Source: Blastocatellia bacterium (lineage in GTDB: Bacteria > Acidobacteriota > Blastocatellia > UBA7656 > JADIYM01). Taken from it: 22,044 nucleotides of DNA. Under the pieces are notes generated by a model. It was not told the origin of the DNA. It did not search any database and was given only the letters and a program-made list of their open reading frames with translations. Within the stretch, counting starts at the first letter, position 1, and the number at the start of each line of letters is the position of its first letter. The DNA is taken from the NCBI GenBank assembly GCA_016705245.1, contig JADIYM010000033.1:1-22044 (forward strand), in the 5' to 3' direction. The position numbers and the translations under genes are program-made. Of the stretch, positions 15,883 through 22,044 are shown one piece after another.

Positions 15883-17248
15883 GGTTGCATCCGTACTCAG
15901 GCTGCCGCTCGTCGCCCGCGACACGTCGCTCGGCCAGGTGACGCGCGACGTCTGCGCTCCGATGGAGGGCAAGCCGACGTGGATGTGGTGGGCTGCGCTC
16001 GCAGTGTCGACAGCGGCGATGCTCGTTGGCGCCGCGGCCGTGACTTACCAGGTCTCGACGGGAATCGGCACGTGGGGCCTCAACCGCACCGTCGGGTGGG
16101 CGTTCGACATCACGAACTTCGTCTTCTGGATCGGCATCGGCCACGCCGGGACGCTCATCTCGGCGATCCTGTTCCTGTTCCGGCAACGCTGGCGCACGGC
16201 GGTGAACCGCTCGGCCGAGGCGATGACGCTCTTTGCGGTGATGTGCGCCGGAATCTTTCCCATCATCCACATGGGCCGGCCGTGGCTGGCGTTCTTCGTG
16301 ATTCCGTACTGGAACACCCGTGGACCGCTCTGGGTCAACTTCAGGTCGCCGCTCGTGTGGGACTTCTTCGCCATCAGCACGTATTTCCTGATCTCGGCGG
16401 TGTTCTGGTACATCGGCCTCATCCCCGACCTCGCGACGATCCGCGATCGAGAGAAGCCCGGCCTCCGCAAGACTGTATTTGGAATTCTCAGCTTCGGGTG
16501 GAACGGATCCTTCCGGACCTGGCACCACTACGAGCTCGTCTACCTGCTGCTCGCCGGCCTGGCGACTCCGCTCGTCCTGTCGGTGCACAGCATCGTCAGC
16601 ACGGACTTCGCGACGTCGGTGATTCCGGGCTGGCACACGACGATCTTCCCGCCCTATTTCGTCGCCGGCGCGATCTTCTCCGGCTTCGCGATGGTGCTCA
16701 CGCTGATGATCATCGTGCGCAAGGTCATGCGGCTCGAAAACTACCTGACGATGCGGCACATCGACGCGATGTGCAAACTCGTCATCGCCACCAGTGGCAT
16801 CGTCGCGATCGCCTACGCCACCGAGTTCTTCACCGCGATGTATTCGGCGAACGCCTACGAGCAGTTCGTCTTCATGAACCGGGCGCTCGGGCCGATGAAC
16901 TGGGCCTACTGGATCATGGTGGGCTGCAACGTGATCACGCCGCAGTTCCTGTGGTTCAAGAAGATCCGGTCGAATCTCGTCGCCGTCTTCATCCTGACGA
17001 TCTTCGTGAACATCGGCATGTGGTTCGAGCGCTTCGTCATCATCGTGACATCGCTGCACCGCGATTTCCTGCCGTCGAGCTGGGCTTTGTACGCGCCGAC
17101 GCCGATCGAAATCGCGACGCTCATCGGCAGCTTCGGCTTGTTCTTCACGGCATTCCTTATCTTCTGCCGCGTGTTGCCTGTGATCGCGATGGGAGAAGTG
17201 AAGGGCGTGCTGACGTTCGGCCGGCGAGCCAAGGGGGCGACGAAATGA
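15875..17248 (+). CDS. actC: Alternative complex III quinol-oxidising membrane subunit ActC (NrfD/PsrC family)
   Basis: This is a 457-residue polytopic membrane protein of the NrfD/PsrC family, with about ten hydrophobic helices, as expected for ActC. In ACIII this subunit holds the quinol site on the periplasmic side and contacts the [3Fe-4S] end of ActB. Conserved ACIII blocks are visible: IGIGHAGTLISAILFLFRQ, NRSAEAMTLFAVMCAGIFP, IHMGRPW, HHYELVYLLLAGLATPLVLS and ATEFFTAMYS. The ATG at 15875 follows a very strong AGGAGAGGGAGG (about 15857-15868) and lies inside the corrected end of actB. Its stop overlaps the actD start as ATGA. Confidence 0.96.
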   Translation: MAEVASVLRLPLVARDTSLGQVTRDVCAPMEGKPTWMWWAALAVSTAAMLVGAAAVTYQVSTGIGTWGLNRTVGWAFDITNFVFWIGIGHAGTLISAILFLFRQRWRTAVNRSAEAMTLFAVMCAGIFPIIHMGRPWLAFFVIPYWNTRGPLWVNFRSPLVWDFFAISTYFLISAVFWYIGLIPDLATIRDREKPGLRKTVFGILSFGWNGSFRTWHHYELVYLLLAGLATPLVLSVHSIVSTDFATSVIPGWHTTIFPPYFVAGAIFSGFAMVLTLMIIVRKVMRLENYLTMRHIDAMCKLVIATSGIVAIAYATEFFTAMYSANAYEQFVFMNRALGPMNWAYWIMVGCNVITPQFLWFKKIRSNLVAVFILTIFVNIGMWFERFVIIVTSLHRDFLPSSWALYAPTPIEIATLIGSFGLFFTAFLIFCRVLPVIAMGEVKGVLTFGRRAKGATK

Positions 17249-17775
17249 GCAACCGGTACGTAGTGAGTCTTTTCGAGAACGAGCACGACCTGCTCGAGGC
17301 CGTCCGCACTGCGCGTGAGCGCAAGTTCACAATCGTCGACGTACACACGCCATATGCGGTGCACGGACTGGATGCGGCGATGGGCGCACGGCCGTCGTGG
17401 ATGTCGTGGGCGTGTGCCGCGTTCGGATTGACGGGTGTGACGACGATGATGGCATTCCAATACTGGGCCGCGGCGGTCGACTGGCCCGTGAACGTCGGCG
17501 GCAAGCCCTGGAATTCAATTCCGGCCTACGTCCCGGTGACATTCGAGGCCATGGTCTTCGCCGCCGGACTCGGGATGGTCCTGACCTTCTTCCTGGCCTG
17601 CCGCCTCTATCCGGGGCGGCGAGCACGCGTCCCCGATCCGCGCGTCACCGACGACCGGTTTGCCATTGTCCTCGAGGAAGCGGACGCCGCATTCGATCTC
17701 GACGACGTGCGCCGGCTGTTCGGTCGCCTGGGGGCGGTCGAAGTCCGTGAACACGTTTCCGAGGTGGCGCCATGA
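17245..17775 (+). CDS. actD: Alternative complex III subunit ActD (DUF3341 family)
   Basis: This is a 176-residue ACIII accessory membrane subunit of the DUF3341 type. A soluble N-terminal alpha/beta portion (YVVSLFENEHDLLEAVRTA, then FTIVDVHTPYAVHGLDAAMG) is followed by two membrane helices (about residues 54-74 and 95-118) joined by a loop with the conserved PVNVGGKPWNSIPAYVPVTFE. A cytoplasmic C-terminal domain follows. It has no cofactor motif. The ATGA overlap with actC and the overlap with actE indicate coupled translation. The exact role of ActD is not established beyond being part of the complex. Confidence 0.95.
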   Translation: MSNRYVVSLFENEHDLLEAVRTARERKFTIVDVHTPYAVHGLDAAMGARPSWMSWACAAFGLTGVTTMMAFQYWAAAVDWPVNVGGKPWNSIPAYVPVTFEAMVFAAGLGMVLTFFLACRLYPGRRARVPDPRVTDDRFAIVLEEADAAFDLDDVRRLFGRLGAVEVREHVSEVAP

Positions 17776-18428
17776 TGGGAAGAAAGGCCGTCAATCTGAT
17801 TCTGCTCGTTGCGTTGTGCGGGATCGCGGCCGTCGGATGGACCGTCCAGAGCGATCCCTCGAAGCCGAACGACGTGTTCCTGCCGAACATGGTCGAGTCG
17901 GTGCCGTACGACGCCTTCGCCGAAAACCCGAACTATGCCGACGGCAAGACGCTGCAGCAGCCGCCCGATGGCGCGATTCCGCGCGGGGCCGTCCGCCTGC
18001 ACTACAGCACCGGTACCGAAGAGGCCAAGCGCGCCGGGCAGGAGCTTCGAAATCCCTTTTTGCTGACCGACACGGAAGCTGTCCGCCGCGGATCGGTGAT
18101 CTACAGCCGGTACTGCGGTGTGTGCCACGGCGGCACCGGAAAGGGTGACGGTCCGGTCGCCATGCGCGGATTCCCGCCGCCGCCGGCGTTCACGGACGCC
18201 AAGTCGCTCGCCATGACCGACGGAGAGTTGTTCCACATGCTCACCTACGGCGGCGAGAACATGCCTTCCTACGCGACGCAGGTTTCCCAGGAGGATCGAT
18301 GGAAAGCCATCCTGTTCGTTCACATCATCCAGCAGAAGGAACTGGCGGCGGCAGCGGCGGCAGCAGCGGCCGCGGCACAGGCGCCGGCACCCTTGCCGTC
18401 TCCGGCGGCGGCGCCGCCAGCGCAATGA
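17772..18428 (+). CDS. actE: Alternative complex III monoheme cytochrome c subunit ActE
   Basis: This is a 218-residue monoheme cytochrome c. An N-terminal hydrophobic segment (residues 6-23) acts as signal or anchor. Its Cys15 is in a poor lipobox (LVALC), so lipidation is uncertain. The ACIII-type lead-in FLPNMVESVPYDAF is followed by the haem site CGVCH (115-119) with GTGKGDGPV behind it. The likely distal Met ligand is Met164 in GENMPSY. ActE is one possible exit for electrons to soluble carriers or partner enzymes. The C-terminus is unusual: 11 consecutive Ala and then a Pro/Ala tail (residues about 192-218). The start overlaps actD (ATGA), and the stop overlaps actF. Confidence 0.95.
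   Translation: MMGRKAVNLILLVALCGIAAVGWTVQSDPSKPNDVFLPNMVESVPYDAFAENPNYADGKTLQQPPDGAIPRGAVRLHYSTGTEEAKRAGQELRNPFLLTDTEAVRRGSVIYSRYCGVCHGGTGKGDGPVAMRGFPPPPAFTDAKSLAMTDGELFHMLTYGGENMPSYATQVSQEDRWKAILFVHIIQQKELAAAAAAAAAAAQAPAPLPSPAAAPPAQ
18343..18378. repeat. GCG/GCA-rich simple repeat encoding a poly-Ala run in ActE
   Basis: The stretch is built of Ala codons (GCG, GCA, GCC) in tandem and yields 11 Ala in a row at the start of the ActE tail. It is low-complexity sequence where length variation by slippage is plausible. Confidence 0.8.
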
Positions 18429-19597
18429 TGAACCCCGGTCTCACGATCGCGGCGCCCGTGGTTTCGTCGGTCGCGGCCCGGATCTGCGCGGGCATCGGCG
18501 TGCTTTCGCTGGTTGCGGGCGCGATTCTTTCGCCAGCGTCGGTGTGGCCCTACCTCCTTCTATTGAGCTACGCGATGATCGGGCTCGGCCTTGGCGCCGC
18601 CGCCTTCATCGCGCTTCAGTACATCGTAGGGAGCGGTTGGTCGGCGGCGTTCCGGCGGGTGCCTGAGGCGATGATCGCCGCCATGCCGCTCGGGTTCGTG
18701 GGACTCTGGATCGTGTTCCTCGCGCACCCGTCCACGTATCCGTGGTACGGCGTGTCGCACGACGCGGCGCCGGGCGTCGCGTGGTTCAAGCACGCCTGGC
18801 TGTCGTGGCCGTTTTTCCTGGTGCGGGCCGCGGTGTACATGGTGATCTGGGAGGCGTTCGCGTTTGCGATGATCCGTCACTCGCGCCGGCAGGACGCAAC
18901 TGGCGACGTGTCGCACACGAAGTCGAACATCCACCTGTCGGCGGGGTTTCTCGCCGCGTTCGGTATCACGTCGTTCCTTGCCAGCGTCGATTGGATAATG
19001 TCGCTCAAGCCCGACTGGTACAGCACGATGTTCGGTTGGTACAACTTTGCGGGTATGTTCGAGAGCGCGCTCGCGGTGATCATCCTGATGACGATCTGGC
19101 TCGAGCGGCGCGGGCAGTTCCGCGGGGTGATCAACGAGGCGCACCTGTACGACCTCGGCAAGCTGCTGTTCGCCTTCAGCACGTTCTGGATGTACCTGTG
19201 GTTCAGCCAGTACATGCTCATCTGGTACAGCAATATCCCGGAGGAGACGGTCTATTTCACGGCCAGGCTTCGCGGTTGGTGGCTGCCGCTCTCGATCGCC
19301 AGCATCCTGCTGAACTGGATCGTGCCGTTCGTCGCGTTGATGTCGCAGCCGGTCAAGCGGAATGCTGGCGCGCTAGCGAAAGTCGCCATCGTCGTGCTCG
19401 TGGGGCGGTGGCTCGACCTCTACGTGATGATTTTCCCATCGCAGACGCCGGGGGGGCCGGTGTTCGGCGTGTGGGAGGCGGGCATGACGATCGGGACCAT
19501 CGCGGCGTTCCTGATCGTCGTGTTCGCAGCGCTGAACCGCGCTCCACTCGTCCCGATGGGCGATCCGTACATTCGGGAGAGCCTGCACCACCATTGA
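18425..19597 (+). CDS. actF: Alternative complex III membrane subunit ActF (NrfD/PsrC family)
   Basis: This is the second NrfD-like polytopic subunit of ACIII, 390 residues with about ten hydrophobic helices. Features in order include LPYLLLLSY-like helix 2 (PYLLLLSYAMIGLGLGAAAF), YPWYGVSHDAAPGVAWFKHAWL, a helix with WEAFAFAMI, SVDWIMSLKPDWYSTMFGWY, FAFSTFWMYLWFSQYMLIWY and NIPEETVYF, all typical of ActF. It has no cofactor-binding motif and is thought to support the complex or proton movement. The start is ATG 18425, overlapping the actE stop; a second ATG at 18428 follows at once. It ends in three His. It is the last gene of the operon; no cytochrome oxidase gene follows, which differs from many act operons. 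Confidence 0.95.
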   Translation: MMNPGLTIAAPVVSSVAARICAGIGVLSLVAGAILSPASVWPYLLLLSYAMIGLGLGAAAFIALQYIVGSGWSAAFRRVPEAMIAAMPLGFVGLWIVFLAHPSTYPWYGVSHDAAPGVAWFKHAWLSWPFFLVRAAVYMVIWEAFAFAMIRHSRRQDATGDVSHTKSNIHLSAGFLAAFGITSFLASVDWIMSLKPDWYSTMFGWYNFAGMFESALAVIILMTIWLERRGQFRGVINEAHLYDLGKLLFAFSTFWMYLWFSQYMLIWYSNIPEETVYFTARLRGWWLPLSIASILLNWIVPFVALMSQPVKRNAGALAKVAIVVLVGRWLDLYVMIFPSQTPGGPVFGVWEAGMTIGTIAAFLIVVFAALNRAPLVPMGDPYIRESLHHH

Positions 19598-19603
19598 CCC
19601 CCG

Positions 19604-19622
19604 TCCAAAGCGCTTCGCGCAT
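19604..19622. repeat. Solo half-copy of the cruciform repeat
   Basis: The sequence beginning TCCAAAGCGCTTCGCGCA matches the right outer arm of the repeat at 4059-4077 in 17 of 19 positions. It starts seven bases after the actF stop, in the 56-base gap between the convergent actF and beta-helix genes. Only one arm is present, so it cannot form the large hairpin, only a small GCGC-N3-GCGC stem. Confidence 0.7.
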
Positions 19623-19653
19623 TGCCCTACCATGGTGACTGACCCTGACTAGT

Positions 19654-21897
19654 CTAAAGCCGCTTCGGCTTGAAGCTGACTCCCGTTGCCTCGGCATCGA
19701 CGTCCCGTGATGCAGGCTTGAAGCGGTATCCCTTAAGCACTGGCGTAACCCGATATGTGGTCCCGGCGGCAAGACCGGTCTGGCTCCACCTTCCGTCAGC
19801 GCCGGTAAAGACTGGTGGCGGCGAACTGCCCGGGCCCGACACGGCCGCGAACCGTATCTCGACGTTGGCGAACACCTTCGCCCGCTTCTTTACGGTGCCT
19901 GAAACCGCGTACGTCTGCGGCGGCGGCCCGTCAGCGGCGAAGTCCACTGCCGATTGACCCGCCGACACTTCGCGAAACGCCGGAGCAAACACGGTCGAAC
20001 CAGCGTCAGACGGCGTCACTCGGTACAGCACGCCGTCAGTGAATCCGGTCTGCCCCCATCCGCCCCCGTCGCCAGTCGTCACCGCAGCGGGCAGGGCGCC
20101 GGAGCCCGAAACGATCGTGAACGTGAGCGTGACGCCAGGCCTCCCGCTTCCGTCCGGATTGGTGACTCTGCCCGAAAGAGCGAATGTCCCGGTCCCGCCT
20201 CCGGCAATCGCCACGGCTCCGGGCGGCGATGCGGCAGACCGAGCCGCCCCCGTGAAGTCTCGCGGCGCCTCGTTGGAGAGGTTTCCGGCCGGGGTCGGGG
20301 GGCTCGACGGCAGGTCGCCGCCGGCGAAGTCCGGCAGATCGAACACGGAACCGCAAACAGACTGCCCCGCGACCGGCCTGAAGTCACCCGATGCAGGTGC
20401 GACCAACTGCGGTTCTATGGTGTTTATCGCGTTGTCGGCCCGGAGCTGCGCGGCGAAACAGGTTGGGTTCGCTGGCTGGCAGCCCTCGGACGAGTCCTCT
20501 ATGCCAAGCGGAAGGTCGGCCGGACCGTTCCAGATGACGTTACCGCGGATGCGGACGTTTTCGTCGGCTCGGGCGGGAGACGGGATATTCGAAAACGCGG
20601 CCGGCGTCCGGGGTCCCGGGATCGAGAAATGCGCGTACTCGCTCCGAAATCCCCGCGGGGTTGTAAAGGACGTTGTTGTAGACGGAGACGTTGCGGTTCG
20701 GAATCGGCTGTTCGTTCGTTCCGTCGTTACGCTCCGTGGTTCCCCAGCCGCCAAAGCGAGGTATTCGCCGCAACGGCCGGCGTCGCCGTCGCACCCGCGC
20801 AATCCGAACGCGAACTCGAGCGCGTGACTGCGCGACCCGACGCGATAGAAAGTGTTGTGGGCAACGAGCACGTTGTATCCGCCGTTGACGCCAACCGCGG
20901 CGCCTTCCGTGTCGTGAACGACATTCGAGAAGAAGCGGATATCGTAGGCTTCGTAGTGCAGGAACGGCGCGGTCATGAACTCGAATCCCGTGCCTTGTCC
21001 GGCTGTGAAGCCGCCCGTGCCTCCGTCGAAGAACTCGTTTCCTTCGACGCGGAACTGGGCCGAACCGCCCTTCAGGTACATGCACCAGTCGCCCGAGCGG
21101 TGGATGCGGTTGCCGACGAACGAGCCGTACTGCACGGCGACGCAGTCTACCGCGTTGTCCCACGCGCCCGAGATGTCGCAGCCGTCGACGTGCACGTTCG
21201 TGGACTGGTTGATCTTGAGCGCTTCCTGGGTAAGACCGAAGTTGGAGATGTCGACCGTGCCGAGGATCGCCAGTCACGGCAGCAGCGAGGAAGTTGCAGG
21301 CTGCGAATGCGCGACGTCGCCGCTGCCTGACGTCGTCAGAAGTCCGGTGCAGGTAGAGGTAGCCGCAGCCGTAGAAGTTGACGTTTCGAGAAGCGAACTT
21401 AGGCCTCGCCGTCCGCCGAGTTGAGGATGACTGGAAAAGCGCGGTCGCCGAGGCGCGACTCCCAATAGACAGGGTATTCGTCGGGTGGATAGGTCCCCGC
21501 CGCGAGCTGGATCCGGAATCCGGTTCCCGTCAGTCGGGTCTCCGATGGGATGCGGTTCCACGCCGCCGTGACGGTGCGCAGTGCAGTCCCACGGAGTCGC
21601 CCGAATTCGCATCGCCAGCCGGCGGCGCGGCCGACCCAGATGTCCTGTGCACCGTGACGGTCCTGATCGAGTAGACGCGCTCGTACTGCTGGGCGCGAGT
21701 GTGAGACGGAACCAGAGCAGTCCGCAGACGGCAACCAACGCAACTGCTGCTGCAGTTCCACGGCGGCATTCCAACCACAGGAACCACGAGTTACGGAGGC
21801 AGTAACGAGAGGCTAGCGCTCGGTGGAGGGAACCGATCTGCCGCAAGGGAGATTGCGGGCTCCTGAGACGATCCAATGGATGTGCCGTTGATTCCAT
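19654..21897 (-). CDS. Right-handed parallel beta-helix protein with two C-terminal carboxypeptidase-regulatory-like repeats; several frameshifts
   Basis: This is an exported repeat protein of polysaccharide-lyase-like beta-helix type; substrate and enzyme activity are not evident. Reading the minus strand, a hydrophobic signal or anchor (GTAAAVALVAVCGLLWF) is followed by the N-terminal cap (WVGRAAG, TVTAAWNRIP, AAGTYPPDEYPVYWESRLGD, FPVILNSADGE). Then come beta-helix rungs (VHVDGCDISGAWDNAVDC, GNRIHRSGDWCMYLKGG, VVHDTEGAAVGVNGGYNVLV). Two related domains of about 85 residues close the protein, each with ...SG.V...GVTLTF or ...NVEIRF, a G.W.QTG core and YRVTP. The longest clean frame is 19654-21195. 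Coding shifts frame near 20655 and 20750 (SVYNNVLYNPAG lies in another frame) and several times between 21196 and 21700. The start near 21897 (or GTG 21906) is backed by a strong AAGGAGG at 21910-21916. It is convergent with, and probably unrelated to, the respiratory operon. Confidence 0.78.
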
Positions 21898-22044
21898 CGA
21901 AGTCACTGGCCTCCTTCATCGCCCCACCGATTCGAAGGCTCCGAACCGTAAGCCGGTTCCTCCGCGTTCGGAGTATGCGCCGCGACTAGGAGCCTCCTCC
22001 AATATCTCCTCTCCGAGGGCCTCGTGCCAAGCGGTCTATGGCGG

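Noticed and set aside
19657..19671. AAGCCG-CTT-CGGCTT stem as operon terminator
   Set aside because: The stem is only six pairs, lies in the coding end of the convergent gene, and no T run follows on either strand.
1..22044. CRISPR arrays, tRNA or rRNA genes, insertion sequences with transposase
   Set aside because: No regularly spaced direct repeats, no cloverleaf or rRNA core sequence and no transposase-like protein were found on either strand.

Overview
This is a GC-rich bacterial window dominated by one long plus-strand respiratory operon (about 4850-19597). In order it encodes a membrane-anchored diheme cytochrome c (NarC-like), the membrane-bound nitrate reductase NarG-NarH-NarJ-NarI, and a complete alternative complex III (ACIII: ActA, ActB, ActC, ActD, ActE, ActF). 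Most neighbouring genes overlap or are separated by fewer than 30 bases, so the eleven genes look like one transcription and translation unit. The narC-G-H-J-I order is that of Thermus. ACIII genes normally sit next to a haem-copper oxidase, but none is in this window and a nitrate reductase takes that position. The taxon cannot be fixed from the sequence. High GC, ACIII, a beta-helix protein with carboxypeptidase-regulatory-like repeats and two families of palindromic intergenic repeats would fit an Acidobacteriota-like soil or subsurface bacterium, but this is a weak inference.

Layout. 1-1199: no confident gene. 1200-2557 (+): a tryptophanase/tyrosine phenol-lyase gene whose first third is riddled with one-base frameshifts. 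2590-2696: a palindromic interspersed repeat. 2722-3833 (-): a hemerythrin-domain protein and a pyridoxamine-phosphate-oxidase-like flavin split-barrel protein, translationally coupled (TGATG). 3834-4216: a divergent control region with a large cruciform repeat and a CRP/FNR-like palindrome. 4217-4663 (+): an Rrf2-family regulator with a three-cysteine, Fe-S type cluster site. 4850-19597 (+): the nar-act operon. 19654-about 21897 (-): a secreted or anchored right-handed beta-helix protein with two C-terminal beta-sandwich repeats, convergent with the operon. 21898-22044: no gene seen.

How it may work together. NarGHI oxidises quinol through the two b haems of NarI and reduces nitrate in the cytoplasm. 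ACIII oxidises quinol at ActC and passes electrons through the Fe-S clusters of ActB to the c haems of ActA and ActE. The diheme NarC could receive or share electrons on the periplasmic side. The Rrf2 protein, hemerythrin and flavoprotein next door suggest sensing of and protection against nitric oxide or redox stress made by nitrate respiration.

Data quality. Single-base frameshifts, mostly in short homopolymers, occur in tnaA (many), the two minus-strand genes, the Rrf2 gene (three, mutually compensating), narI (one), actB (one) and the beta-helix gene (several). They are densest toward the two ends of the window. The simplest reading is residual long-read or low-coverage sequence error, so the broken genes are reported as full-length genes with noted shifts.
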